Assembly: GCA_015231885.1 (NCBI GenBank)
Contig: JADGAT010000022.1
Location: 1 to 57,844, forward strand
Reading direction: 5' to 3'
From: SAR324 cluster bacterium
GTDB taxonomy: Bacteria > SAR324 > NAC60-12
DNA length: 57,844 nucleotides
Shown here: in pieces, positions 49,807 to 57,844 of the stretch
Layout: each line of letters starts with the position of its first letter
How positions within the stretch are numbered: the first letter of the stretch is position 1
Translations under genes and position numbers: made by a program
Notes under the pieces: model-generated
The model's database searches: none
What the model was told of the DNA's origin: nothing
Seen by the model: the letters and a program-made list of their open reading frames with translations, nothing else

Positions 49807-51774
49807 ATGGTGATGACAGAAAATGAATTAGAGCTGGCATCGAACGCAGAGGATGAAATGGAACTGGAATCTATGCCCGAAATAGAGACCAGCCCCCTTT
49901 CTTTTGCTGCTTCCCCGTCAGAAAAAATAGAAAGACATCAATTGGATCAGCAGTGGTTATATCGCAATATACTCAATTGGGTAGAAAAACACCCCAGGGA
50001 AGAGGAGTGGAACAAACCGGATGCTCAGGTATTACTTCAACTGTTATCACAATTACCCACGTGTGGGACTGCTCATCTTTTTGAGAATTTCCAAGGATGG
50101 TTGGACAGTCAATCCAATGGACAAGCCATTGCCAATATACTCATCAAGCGCTTTCATCCCTTCTTTCACCAAATTATCCGGCAGGACCTCATTGACGATT
50201 CAAGTTTTCACACACAATTCCAGGCAATCAACCAGACAAAGTGTTCTATGATCTTCTGCAACATGTATGCAGGAATGTTTATCTTCCGCCTCTTGCAGGA
50301 AACACATCATTGCCTGAACAAAAGTTGGAAACCCTGTTCTTTAGGTGAAGCCATTCCATTCATGAACTGGCTCAAAACAGCATCTACGCTGGCACCAGCA
50401 GATTTAGCCAGGGAAGTAACCCCCTACTGGAAACGGTTGAATATGGAAGATGAAGCATTTTCTACTTTGTATTTAAAAGGAGTTGATGCATCCTACTCTT
50501 CTTTTCAGAAACAATCCTTGCGGCTTATCGGTTTTCAGGAATCCAATTTGTCTTCCTGCAACTTCAGCAAAAGTGAGATCACAAATTCATTGTTCCACAA
50601 AGTGCAATTGAATCACAGTGATTTTTCTCATTCAACTCTTGCCATCAATGTAACAGAATCTGATCTAACAGAAGCCAACTGGTCTGAGCTTCAAATGGAA
50701 AAAAGCAGCATCACGCTCAGTAATTTGACACAAACCCAGTTTCAGAATTCCAAAATGGAAAAAATAATTCTGGATGAATCTTATGGATCTGAAGTCAATT
50801 TTGAAGCATGTCAAATGGATGGAGCCAGTATTCGGTCTTGTAGATTCGAAGCATCGAATTTCTCTAATACCAGCCTGAAGTACTGGGTCGGGACGCATGC
50901 ACAACTAAACCAATGCAATTTCACCAAAGCGGACCTCTCAAATGCGGCATTGAATGACAGCACAGCATGCGGTTCCAATTTTTCCAATGCTTTACTAAAA
51001 GCAACCAACTTCTCTGGCGCTAATTTAGCAGATTCTGATTTTTCAGGTGCCAACTTGATGGATGTGTCCTTCAACAAGGCCAACCTCTCCCGCACAATTT
51101 TCAATGAAGCTCAAATGGAAGGAACGCTTCTGCGCCATGCACAGCTGGATGATTGTCAGCTGGTTCGTGCCAACCTGACCAATGTGGATTTCACCAATGC
51201 CAAATTATCCCGTACCAACTTGCAAGAAGCCAATATGACAGGCTCTGTTCTCAAAGGAGCCTCGATGGAAGGCATTAACTTCAGTGGTGCCCTCCTGACC
51301 GGGGTTGATCTGAGCGGCGCTTTGCTGGAAAAAGCACAACTGACCAATGTGGATTTTGCCGAGGTAAAGCTCACTGGAGCCCATTTGAAAGGAGCATCCC
51401 TGGCAGGCAATGACTTGTCTCAAGTTGATCTGACTAAAGTAGATTTGCGGGAAGCCGATTTGAGCCAGTGCTATTTTGAAAAAGTGGATCTGCGTTATGC
51501 TCGTATGACTGAAGCTAATCTTTCCGGTGCTCTCATGCGTGGGGCTAAATTGAATCATGCCAAGCTGTCTGGTGCTAATTTAGATGGAGCTGATCTCCGG
51601 GAAACGGATTTACGGGGAACTGACTTAAGCCAGGAAGAATTGCAGCAGGCGCATGCTAATGACGCTCTTATGCAAGATGCCCTGTTTTTTATGAATGAAA
51701 TAGACTATACTTGCAAAGTCGTGCAGGACGCATTAATCTTTGTAAGAGTTCCTCAAAGAAGGAGGGATGATTGA
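49807..51774 (+). CDS. Pentapeptide-repeat protein
   Basis: A 655-residue protein. The N-terminal third (1-215) is acidic, then helical, and unlike any family recognised. Residues about 220-630 are pentapeptide repeats with the A(D/N)LxX pattern, for example ANLADSDFSGANLMDVSFNK and ADLRETDLRGTDLS, forming a right-handed quadrilateral helix some 80 repeats long. A short tail follows. There is no signal peptide, so it is cytoplasmic. Related repeat proteins mimic DNA or act as scaffolds, but no activity can be assigned. It ends overlapping the TTG start of scpB by four bases, the position that scpA holds in many genomes. Confidence 0.9.
   Translation: MVMTENELELASNAEDEMELESMPEIETSPLSFAASPSEKIERHQLDQQWLYRNILNWVEKHPREEEWNKPDAQVLLQLLSQLPTCGTAHLFENFQGWLDSQSNGQAIANILIKRFHPFFHQIIRQDLIDDSSFHTQFQAINQTKCSMIFCNMYAGMFIFRLLQETHHCLNKSWKPCSLGEAIPFMNWLKTASTLAPADLAREVTPYWKRLNMEDEAFSTLYLKGVDASYSSFQKQSLRLIGFQESNLSSCNFSKSEITNSLFHKVQLNHSDFSHSTLAINVTESDLTEANWSELQMEKSSITLSNLTQTQFQNSKMEKIILDESYGSEVNFEACQMDGASIRSCRFEASNFSNTSLKYWVGTHAQLNQCNFTKADLSNAALNDSTACGSNFSNALLKATNFSGANLADSDFSGANLMDVSFNKANLSRTIFNEAQMEGTLLRHAQLDDCQLVRANLTNVDFTNAKLSRTNLQEANMTGSVLKGASMEGINFSGALLTGVDLSGALLEKAQLTNVDFAEVKLTGAHLKGASLAGNDLSQVDLTKVDLREADLSQCYFEKVDLRYARMTEANLSGALMRGAKLNHAKLSGANLDGADLRETDLRGTDLSQEELQQAHANDALMQDALFFMNEIDYTCKVVQDALIFVRVPQRRRDD
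51759..51766 (+). promoter_or_regulatory. Ribosome-binding site deciding the scpB start
   Basis: AGAAGGAGGGATGATTG: a strong AAGGAGG lies just inside the end of the pentapeptide gene, four bases before an ATG that is out of frame and about seven before the in-frame TTG at 51771. This supports TTG as the scpB start, in the TGA/TTG overlap of translationally coupled genes. Confidence 0.7.
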
Positions 51775-52397
51775 CAAAAAAAGACAAGACGTCATTGAAC
51801 CGGGAAAAAGAACTGGAACAAATCGTAGAAGCTGTTTTATTTGCAACCCCTCAGGTCGTTTCGCTCAAAGAACTATCGGCATTGATTGATGCAGAAGGAA
51901 CAACCCACATACGTACCCTCATCGAGAGTCTCAATCAACAATACAGTGATTCTGGCCGTGTCTTCCGCATTCAAGAAGTCGGCGGGGGAGTTCAGATGCG
52001 TACAGAAACCAAGTACCGTCCCTGGATTCAAAAGCTGGAACCGGTCAAGCCCATTAAACTTTCCCTGCCTACTATTGAAACCCTGGCCATTGTCGCTTAC
52101 AAACAACCCATCACGCGTGCCAGTATTGAATTCATCCGTGGTGTTGATTCTTCTTATACTCTGCGCACCTTACTGCAAAAAAAGCTCATTCGCATCGTCG
52201 GCAAAGAAGCCGTACCGGGACGACCCATTTTATATGGAACCAGCAAAACATTTCTGGAAATTTTCGGGTTGAAAAATATCTCAAACCTTCCGAGCCTATC
52301 TGAACTGGATATGGTCAAAGATGAAGATGCCCCAAAAAAAATAGCTGCCAACAATTTACCAGAGCAATTAGAGCTGCCTGAACTGACGGAAGATTAA
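51771..52397 (+). CDS. scpB: Segregation and condensation protein B
   Basis: A 208-residue winged-helix protein, the kleisin-associated partner of SMC-ScpA in chromosome condensation and segregation. It matches the family along its length: LEQIVEAVLFATPQVVSLKEL, VGGGVQMRTETKYRPWI, LSLPTIETLAIVAYKQPITRASIEFIRGVDS, LIRIVGKEAVPGRPILYGTSKTFLEIFGLKNISNLPSL. It uses a TTG start with a strong ribosome site and overlaps the pentapeptide gene by four bases. No scpA lies in the window. Its 3' end overlaps the convergent acetoacetyl-CoA synthetase gene by four bases. Confidence 0.95.
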   Translation: MTKKDKTSLNREKELEQIVEAVLFATPQVVSLKELSALIDAEGTTHIRTLIESLNQQYSDSGRVFRIQEVGGGVQMRTETKYRPWIQKLEPVKPIKLSLPTIETLAIVAYKQPITRASIEFIRGVDSSYTLRTLLQKKLIRIVGKEAVPGRPILYGTSKTFLEIFGLKNISNLPSLSELDMVKDEDAPKKIAANNLPEQLELPELTED

Positions 52398-54343
52398 GTC
52401 ATAGAAGCATCGGTCGCTATTACAGAAAACGCATGTAAGGCTTCAGGATTTGCCAATGCGGACACATTCAAAATTTCTTCCCCATCCATGATTTGCCTGA
52501 CTGCTTTTTCCACTTTTTTCCCACTGATGGTATGTGGAATTTCTGGAACTTGAAATATGAGTTCCGGGACATGGCGTGGTGTGGTCCCCACACGGATTGT
52601 CTTTTTGATCTGATCACACAGTGCGTCATCCAATGTTAATGTTTCCGGCAGGACAACAAAAAGGATAATGCGGACATCCCCCTCCCAGTTTTGTCCGATC
52701 ACAATACTATCCACCACTTCCGGCATTCCCTCAACCTGACGATAAATTTCTGCGGTGCCGATACGCACTCCTCCCGGATTGAGCACCGTATCGCTGCGGC
52801 CATAAATGACAGCACCTCCGCTTTCCGTCAGCTCAATGAAATCCCCATGGGCCCAGACATCTGGATACTCATCAAAGTAGGCCTTGCGGTATTTTTCTCC
52901 ATCCGGATCATTCCAGAAATAAATGGGCATGGAAGGAAAAGGGGTACGGCAAACCAGTTCTCCTTTTTCACCGATGAGCGATTCTCCTGCTGGGGAATAA
53001 GCATGAACATCCATCCCCAATCCTTTACACTGAAGCTCCCCAGCATGAACTGCCAGATTGGGATTGCCCAGGGCAAAACAACTGATCAAATCGGTTCCTC
53101 CTGAAATAGAAGCCAGGTGGAGATCGAATTTGACATGCTCATAGACCCAGTAAAACAATTCGTCTGATAATGGAGCACCTGTGGACATCATCACACGCAG
53201 TGACGACAACGGGTGATGGTCCTTAGGCACATACCCTGCTTTTTTTACTGCAGAAAGAAACTTGGGACTCGTGCCAAAGTGCGTGATCCGGAAACGCTCC
53301 ATAACGTTCCATAACTGGCTGATATCTGGATAACTGGGAGACCCTTCATACAAAACCACTGTCGCACCTGAGGCTAAACTGCTGACCAGCCAATTCCACA
53401 TCATCCAGCCGCAAGTCGTGAAATAACAAATGCGATCTCCTTTTTTAAGATCACAATGATAACGATGCTCCTTCAAATGCTGAATCAATGTCCCACCGGC
53501 ACCATGCACCATTGACTTTGGAATACCTGTTGTGCCGGAAGAGTACATGATATAAAGAGGATGATCGAATGGGAGCTGCTCAAAAAAAAACTCCGGTTCG
53601 CCCATGTTCAACAACTCATCCCAGCGCTGGCTGTTTGCAAACGATTTGTCAGGCACATCAATAAAAGGAATCACAATCGTGGTTTGAACCGAATTAATTT
53701 TTCCTAACACTCCCTTGATTTTTTCCAGACAATCAAAGACTTTACCGTTATACTGATAAGCGTTCGCCGTGATTAATAACTTCGGATTAATCTGACCCAA
53801 TCGGTCATAGATACCGTTGATACCAAAGTCTGGGGAGCAAGAGGACCAGATGGCTCCAATGCTGCTTGCTGCCAATGCTGCAATGATTGTTTCCGGACAG
53901 TTGGGGATTACTGCAGAAATCCGGTCCCCTTTCTGAACACCATGTGCCCGAAAACCTGCAGCACATTGAAACACTTTTTGAGACAACTCCTGATAAGACA
54001 AAGACGCAGTTCGTCCTTCCTCGTCAACAAAGCAAATGGCTTCCTGCTCTTTGTTTTGATAGCGAAGCAGATTTTCCGCAAAGTTCAAACGTGTCCCTTC
54101 AAACCAGGAGGTTCCCGGCATTTTAGGCGCACCCATCACTTTTGTGTAAGAAACCGACGACTTGATTTCACAATCCTGCCAGACTTCTTCCCAAAAAAGA
54201 TGAGGGTGGGTTACTGACCAATGGTGCAGTGTGGAGTATTCCGCATCAGCTAAAGCATATTTTCGTTGAATCCGTTGGCTCAAACGGGTAATTTGAGAAG
54301 AAGCCTCTTGTTCGGAAGAGGGCTTCCACAATAGTTCATTCAT
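52394..54343 (-). CDS. Acetoacetyl-CoA synthetase
   Basis: About 649 residues from ATG at 54343, which has AAGGAGATTACC before it; the frame is open 25 codons further up. It activates acetoacetate to acetoacetyl-CoA using ATP and CoA, giving access to polyhydroxybutyrate or sterol-like and ketone metabolism. Motifs of the acyl-adenylate superfamily: IMYSSGTTGIPKSMVHGAGG (near 268), FGTSPKFLSAVKKAG, YGRSDTVLNPGGVRIGTAEIYR (near 524) and the terminal ISGKKVEKAVR with the catalytic Lys. The DFGINGIYDRLGQINPKLL and WVYEHVKFDLHLASISGGTD blocks separate it from acetyl-CoA synthetases. No beta-oxidation or PHB gene is nearby. Confidence 0.93.
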   Translation of the reverse strand: MNELLWKPSSEQEASSQITRLSQRIQRKYALADAEYSTLHHWSVTHPHLFWEEVWQDCEIKSSVSYTKVMGAPKMPGTSWFEGTRLNFAENLLRYQNKEQEAICFVDEEGRTASLSYQELSQKVFQCAAGFRAHGVQKGDRISAVIPNCPETIIAALAASSIGAIWSSCSPDFGINGIYDRLGQINPKLLITANAYQYNGKVFDCLEKIKGVLGKINSVQTTIVIPFIDVPDKSFANSQRWDELLNMGEPEFFFEQLPFDHPLYIMYSSGTTGIPKSMVHGAGGTLIQHLKEHRYHCDLKKGDRICYFTTCGWMMWNWLVSSLASGATVVLYEGSPSYPDISQLWNVMERFRITHFGTSPKFLSAVKKAGYVPKDHHPLSSLRVMMSTGAPLSDELFYWVYEHVKFDLHLASISGGTDLISCFALGNPNLAVHAGELQCKGLGMDVHAYSPAGESLIGEKGELVCRTPFPSMPIYFWNDPDGEKYRKAYFDEYPDVWAHGDFIELTESGGAVIYGRSDTVLNPGGVRIGTAEIYRQVEGMPEVVDSIVIGQNWEGDVRIILFVVLPETLTLDDALCDQIKKTIRVGTTPRHVPELIFQVPEIPHTISGKKVEKAVRQIMDGEEILNVSALANPEALHAFSVIATDASMT

Positions 54344-54404
54344 GGTAATCTCCTTGGATGGGTAACGCCTGCGTTGCTTTTTATTCAAAATCATAACAAA
54401 TAAG

Positions 54405-55460
54405 ATGACGAGCCTCAAATATTATTTCATTTCAGCCTTATCCTTTTCTTTGCTTCTTGGCTCTGGATCCATCTGCTTACTGGAAGCAGTAAAATTTTTT
54501 CCGTTCAGTGGACAACGAACCGGATGGTATTTCAATATCACAGAAGGGGACGTTGTTGTGGGGCTGCATGGTCCGCTCCCCAACAAATCTTCCTGTCAAC
54601 AACAGGCCCGGCTCAAAATTGCAGCTCCATTGGATACTTGCTACGAAAGAGAAACCGTCGAATTTTTCCGTTGGCGGCAAAACAATTTAAACACATGGGT
54701 GCTTCCGATCAAAACAGGAGAACAATCCCAACATCTGGTGTTTACCAGTCGTCAAAGCTGTCACCAGGTAGCACAAAGTGGATACTACTTCACCCCCAGC
54801 AAAGTCAAAGTGAGGCTCCATCCTGACTATTCCTACTGTCTGGTCAGCACGGTCTATTTTGATGAATTTGAAAAACGCTACGCATTTGCTAATGAACATT
54901 CAACAACGACTCAACCGTACCCGAAACGATACAAAGCCTGGTCCATGCTGGTCGACGAAGGACACTACAGCAAACTCCTGCAGTTCAAATACAAACAACA
55001 TTGTGAGCAAGTGTCCAAAGATGGAAAATACTATAATTTTTTGCCGCGCTCCCTGTTTAGTAAAATGAGAGTGGTCTATCTCATTCCTAAAAAATTCCGG
55101 ACATGCAGCAGACGAGTACCGGCATCCAATGAAATACCGGTCATTTATCAGTATATAAAAGAACACCGGACCACGGGTAATTCTCCTGAAAAAAATAAAG
55201 TCGTTTCCACAAATAAGCAAACAGCCTGGGTTCTCACCATTCAAAAAGAAGGAGGCCCCTATCCTCTGTATTTTCAAAAAAGAGGAGACTGCTTTCAAGT
55301 GGAGCAGCAACGTTTTTATTATCGGGAAATCAACCGCGGCAATATATTTCCCAGTGTTCCGTTAAGAACTTCGTTCCAATCCCTGGCACAGGGATGCACC
55401 AAAATGACTCTGCCGGAAATGGTGCAAAACAAATTCTATCCATTTGCAGACAAGCATTGA
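54405..55460 (+). CDS. Exported protein with four Cys-pair repeats
   Basis: A 351-residue protein that matches no family I recognise. An N-terminal hydrophobic segment (about 8-29, ISALSFSLLLGSGSICLLEA) looks like a signal peptide or anchor. The rest is built from four units of roughly 75 residues, starting near 40, 95, 180 and 270. Each opens with an aromatic strand (TGWYFNI, NTWVLPI, KAWSMLV, TAWVLTI), has a Cys about 22-25 residues later (SSCQQQ, QSCHQV, QHCEQV, GDCFQV) and a second Cys further on (LDTCY, YSYCLV, FRTCSR, AQGCTK). One disulfide per unit in the periplasm is likely. It is nine bases before the PAP2 phosphatase gene and divergent from the acetoacetyl-CoA synthetase gene. Confidence 0.75.
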   Translation: MTSLKYYFISALSFSLLLGSGSICLLEAVKFFPFSGQRTGWYFNITEGDVVVGLHGPLPNKSSCQQQARLKIAAPLDTCYERETVEFFRWRQNNLNTWVLPIKTGEQSQHLVFTSRQSCHQVAQSGYYFTPSKVKVRLHPDYSYCLVSTVYFDEFEKRYAFANEHSTTTQPYPKRYKAWSMLVDEGHYSKLLQFKYKQHCEQVSKDGKYYNFLPRSLFSKMRVVYLIPKKFRTCSRRVPASNEIPVIYQYIKEHRTTGNSPEKNKVVSTNKQTAWVLTIQKEGGPYPLYFQKRGDCFQVEQQRFYYREINRGNIFPSVPLRTSFQSLAQGCTKMTLPEMVQNKFYPFADKH

Positions 55461-55469
55461 AAGGAGTGG

Positions 55470-56432
55470 ATGTCGCCCCATAGCCAAACCCCTCTTCCTT
55501 ATGGCGCAATAAGCCTGTTGGTCACATTCATGATTTTGATGATTGGGATCAGCTTCATCGACTATGAAGGGACCCTTTACCTGATTGAACACCGCTGGAG
55601 CTACTTTGCCGATATCATGAGGCGTTCCATGTTCGAAGGCGGAGGTTTGGGGGGAAGTGATCCTGCGGTTTTTTATCTTCTGTTTGCTTTGATTGGATAT
55701 GGATTATCCTGTTCTCCCCAAAAATTTCCTCGGCTGCAGCCATGTCGCTGCTTCTTTGGTTTTGTGACTTTTACCTCGGCACTGGCTGGACTGGGTATGG
55801 TGCATACCATCAAATGGAGCATCGGACGAGCACGCCCCCATGAAGTCATCAAACAAGGCGTTGAATATACAGACTGGTATGAATTTGGAGCCCACTATGT
55901 GGCCGAAGGGATTTTTTTTGGAAGCTTCCCCAGTGGTCACACTGCCATTGTGGCCATATTCCTCACTTTGGCCTACACCCTGATTGGCGATCCCCTGCTT
56001 TCAAACAAATGGCGTGTCTTTGGCTGGATCTGGGGAGGGACCTCACTGGGTTATGCAATAGCCATGATTGTCGCACGTGCCATGTCAAAAGCTCACTGGA
56101 TCACAGACAGTTTGGGTGCTCTTTTATTAGTCTGGGGTCTGACACATGTCATCTACTTTTGGGTACTGAGGATTCCAGAACAACGACTTTATTACCAAAA
56201 ATATCAAAAATATCCCGACACCTTATCTTGTTGGGAAGTGCGGCTGGGTCTCCATTTTTTAGTGATTGCCATTGGAGCTGCCTTTATCTTAATCGGTCTC
56301 CAGGCCTTTTATCGGCAAACCACTCCCTGGTTGGCCTGCTTGCTGCCCCCCGGAGGTCTGTTGGTCTTTGCATTTAGTAAAAAATTCAAACATTTGCATC
56401 ACGTTATCCATAAGGCGTACCAATCCCATTGA
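55470..56432 (+). CDS. PAP2-family membrane phosphatase
   Basis: A 320-residue integral membrane phosphatase of the lipid-phosphatase/PAP2 type with about six helices. The three signature motifs are present: KWSIGRARP (near 114, KxxxxxxRP), FPSGHTAIV (near 153, PSGH) and RAMSKAHWITD (near 202-212, RxxxxxHxxxD). Substrates in the family include phosphatidic acid, phosphatidylglycerol phosphate and undecaprenyl pyrophosphate; which applies here is not evident. AAAGGAGTGG directly precedes the ATG. It follows the Cys-repeat gene by nine bases and is convergent with the phosphoribosyltransferase gene. Confidence 0.93.
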   Translation: MSPHSQTPLPYGAISLLVTFMILMIGISFIDYEGTLYLIEHRWSYFADIMRRSMFEGGGLGGSDPAVFYLLFALIGYGLSCSPQKFPRLQPCRCFFGFVTFTSALAGLGMVHTIKWSIGRARPHEVIKQGVEYTDWYEFGAHYVAEGIFFGSFPSGHTAIVAIFLTLAYTLIGDPLLSNKWRVFGWIWGGTSLGYAIAMIVARAMSKAHWITDSLGALLLVWGLTHVIYFWVLRIPEQRLYYQKYQKYPDTLSCWEVRLGLHFLVIAIGAAFILIGLQAFYRQTTPWLACLLPPGGLLVFAFSKKFKHLHHVIHKAYQSH

Positions 56433-56475
56433 AATACGACCAGACTGAACAATTGCAATCTCAACACTCAGGATT

Positions 56476-57048
56476 TTAACTGGATTTTTTGGGGAGATGA
56501 TCTTTGAGAATCTCAAATATTGCCGGACGTTTCTCCTTAATTTCGTTGAAGCTCAAACCTTCAAGAGAGTGGGGAAACTTAATCCAATCCTCTGTCTCGT
56601 GCACTAGATAGTCAGGTACTTTACCAGTTTGATTGCGGCTCGGTTTGTAATAAGGTACCGCAATACGGATTTCTTCAGGAGTATTAAGACGGGCCTTGAG
56701 TCGCAGCTCATTGATAATCGCCTCGATGGATCGACCGGTATCAAACACATCATCCACAATGAGCAGACGGTCACTGTGCTGAATATTTTTTACCAGGTAG
56801 CTCAGACCGAACACCTGAACCTCTCGTGATTTGTTATCAATGCCGCTGTAGGAAGATGTCCGAATGGAGATATTGTCGGAACGTATGCCATGGAAGGAAA
56901 GATATTCCTGCACAGCGATTCCGATAGGGGCGCCGCCCCGCCAGACAGCAATAATGAAGGTAGGCTTAAAACCGCTTTCAAGAACTTGGCAGGCCAGTTT
57001 GAATGAATCCTCCAGAAGCCCCTGAGCTGATAAATACGTTTTATCCAT
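56476..57048 (-). CDS. Phosphoribosyltransferase (type I), paralogue 1
   Basis: A 190-residue cytoplasmic enzyme of the hypoxanthine/xanthine-type PRTase fold. It has the PRPP-binding loop LLIVDDVFDTGRSIEAI (near 92-108), a pyrophosphate loop VWRGGAPIGIAVQEYL and a C-terminal hood ending DYLVHETEDWIKFPHSLEGLS. The DWIxFPxE/S pattern fits purine-type relatives. It is about half identical by eye to the gene at 57216, from which it diverges across a shared upstream region. Salvage of a purine base is the likely role; which base is not clear. The RBS region is AATGATCAACATTG, not strong. Confidence 0.9.
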   Translation of the reverse strand: MDKTYLSAQGLLEDSFKLACQVLESGFKPTFIIAVWRGGAPIGIAVQEYLSFHGIRSDNISIRTSSYSGIDNKSREVQVFGLSYLVKNIQHSDRLLIVDDVFDTGRSIEAIINELRLKARLNTPEEIRIAVPYYKPSRNQTGKVPDYLVHETEDWIKFPHSLEGLSFNEIKEKRPAIFEILKDHLPKKSS

Positions 57049-57090
57049 AAAACAATGTTGATCATTCCTGTGCCCAGGAAACTCATTTGG

Positions 57091-57119
57091 TTGTTTTCTT
57101 CAAAGGAGTGTCCTATAAT
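57091..57119 (+). promoter_or_regulatory. Sigma70-type promoter of phosphoribosyltransferase paralogue 2
   Basis: TTGTTT (57091-57096) and TATAAT (57114-57119) are separated by 17 bases, a near-consensus housekeeping promoter in the divergent gap. Transcription should begin near 57126, leaving a leader of about 90 bases before the ATG at 57216. Confidence 0.65.
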
Positions 57120-57215
57120 ATTTTCTCATTTTGAATGATTTTGAAGAGAGTCTATTTAAGTCCAGCTCAATGAAAAATCAAACTGTTTTTAAGCTTTTGT
57201 CACTGAGATGACCTT

Positions 57216-57797
57216 ATGAAGAAAAAATTTCTTGATGAAGAAACTCTGATTCTTGACTCCTTCAGACTGGGTGTGAAGATATTTACAAGTGATTTCCGCC
57301 CCACCTTTATTGTAGGCCTTTGGAGGGGAGGGAGCTCTGTAGGTATTTATGTCCAGGAGTGCTTGCAAACACTGGGGATGGATACTAATCATATTTCAGT
57401 ACGCACATCCTACCGTGGACAGCCTTATTACAAGGAGATGATCGAATCTCCCGGCACAGAGATCCGGGTACATGGAACTCAGTATCTTCTCGAGTACCTC
57501 AATGCTGATGACGCTCTGCTGATAATTGATGATGTTTTCAGTACGGGAAAAAATATTGAAGCGGTCATCAATCGCTTGAAGCTGCGCCTGAAACGAAATA
57601 TGCCCAAAGAACTCAAAATCGCTGTACTCTGGCAGCGTCCCTCATTTCAAGAAACCGAAATAGAACCTGATTTTGTTCTGCATCGTACAGAAGATTGGCT
57701 GGTCTTTCCCTATGAGATCAGCGGGTTGTCACTGGAAGAAATCAGAGAGCATAAATCTTTTCTGGCCCCATACATTCTCCATAAAGATGCCCCATAA
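57216..57797 (+). CDS. Phosphoribosyltransferase (type I), paralogue 2
   Basis: A 193-residue PRTase paralogous to the gene at 56476-57048. The PRPP loop is LLIIDDVFSTGKNIEAV (near 100); the pyrophosphate loop is LWRGGSSVGIYVQECL. The hood ends DFVLHRTEDWLVFPYEISGLS. Compared with its neighbour it differs in the flexible loop (YRGQPYYKEMIESPGTEIRVHG versus YSGIDNKSREVQVFG), a region that closes over the active site, so the two may have different base specificity. A promoter at 57091-57119 precedes it. The 47 bases after its stop are AT-rich with no clear terminator. Confidence 0.9.
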   Translation: MKKKFLDEETLILDSFRLGVKIFTSDFRPTFIVGLWRGGSSVGIYVQECLQTLGMDTNHISVRTSYRGQPYYKEMIESPGTEIRVHGTQYLLEYLNADDALLIIDDVFSTGKNIEAVINRLKLRLKRNMPKELKIAVLWQRPSFQETEIEPDFVLHRTEDWLVFPYEISGLSLEEIREHKSFLAPYILHKDAP

Positions 57798-57844
57798 CAT
57801 CTTAAAAATTTTTTAAAAAAATACCTCGCTTTTAATACCCTACC

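Noticed and set aside
1..57844. CRISPR array, prophage or integrative element
   Set aside because: No regularly spaced short repeats, integrase, phage structural genes or attachment-site duplication next to tRNA-Leu were seen.

Overview
The window looks like a chromosomal segment of a Gram-negative, non-enteric, environmental proteobacterium-like organism. Outer-membrane and lipoprotein genes, a DUF748/AsmA-type envelope protein, ScpB rather than MukBEF, and very large multidomain sensor kinases point that way. SAR324/Lambdaproteobacteria or a deltaproteobacterial-type lineage is a guess from gene style only; no marker gene fixes it. The only RNA gene seen is a tRNA-Leu(CAG). No rRNA, CRISPR array, phage or intact insertion sequence was seen.

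Layout. (a) 0.1-12.2 kb, minus strand: two giant hybrid histidine kinases with nearly superimposable HisKA-HATPase-REC-REC-HPt halves but different sensor halves (four fused solute-binding domains versus membrane/Cache region plus three PAS). Between them lies a DUF4143-type ATPase gene broken by an internal deletion; a small secreted Cache protein sits directly upstream of the second kinase. (b) 12.7-14.7 kb: an M15-like lipoprotein peptidase, a HEAT-repeat exported protein and the wreck of an IS630-type transposase. (c) 14.7-29.3 kb: a Cache adenylate cyclase, a tandem-transmitter hybrid kinase, a beta-barrel/FecR pair, a SUMF1-fold lipoprotein, a CHASE2-PAS-kinase-REC-adenylate cyclase fusion and a hotdog thioesterase. 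(d) 29.5-37.7 kb: an orphan ABC-type solute-binding protein, a HAMP-PAS histidine kinase, a DUF748 protein and a carboxylesterase. (e) 38-44.2 kb: tRNA-Leu, then a compact plus-strand cluster: an MFS carrier carrying two extra sensor-like modules, a TerB-like protein, a second orphan solute-binding protein, D-Ala-D-Ala ligase and a phosphopantetheinyl transferase. (f) 44.2-49.7 kb, minus strand: HupE/UreJ-like membrane protein, YHYH-domain lipoprotein, DUF4105 protein. (g) 49.8-57.8 kb: pentapeptide-repeat protein overlapping scpB, acetoacetyl-CoA synthetase, a protein with four Cys-pair repeats, a PAP2 phosphatase and two divergent paralogous phosphoribosyltransferases.

How it fits together. 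Five histidine kinases and two nucleotide cyclases occur in about 33 kb, with no DNA-binding response regulator among them. Visible outputs are internal receiver/HPt phosphorelay modules and cAMP. Solute-binding domains recur as sensor parts (fused in the first kinase, encoded next to the kinase at 31 kb), while no ABC permease or ATPase gene is present.

The most striking non-coding signal is a family of four copies of a roughly 162-bp element (12274-12434, 21549-21710, 30821-30983, 45482-45643). Each is almost entirely one long imperfect palindrome with matching ends and TA at or near the borders. It behaves like a MITE; two copies supply the TAG stop codon of the neighbouring gene. The IS630-type relict at 14.4-14.65 kb belongs to a TA-targeting family and is a candidate relative of whatever moved them.
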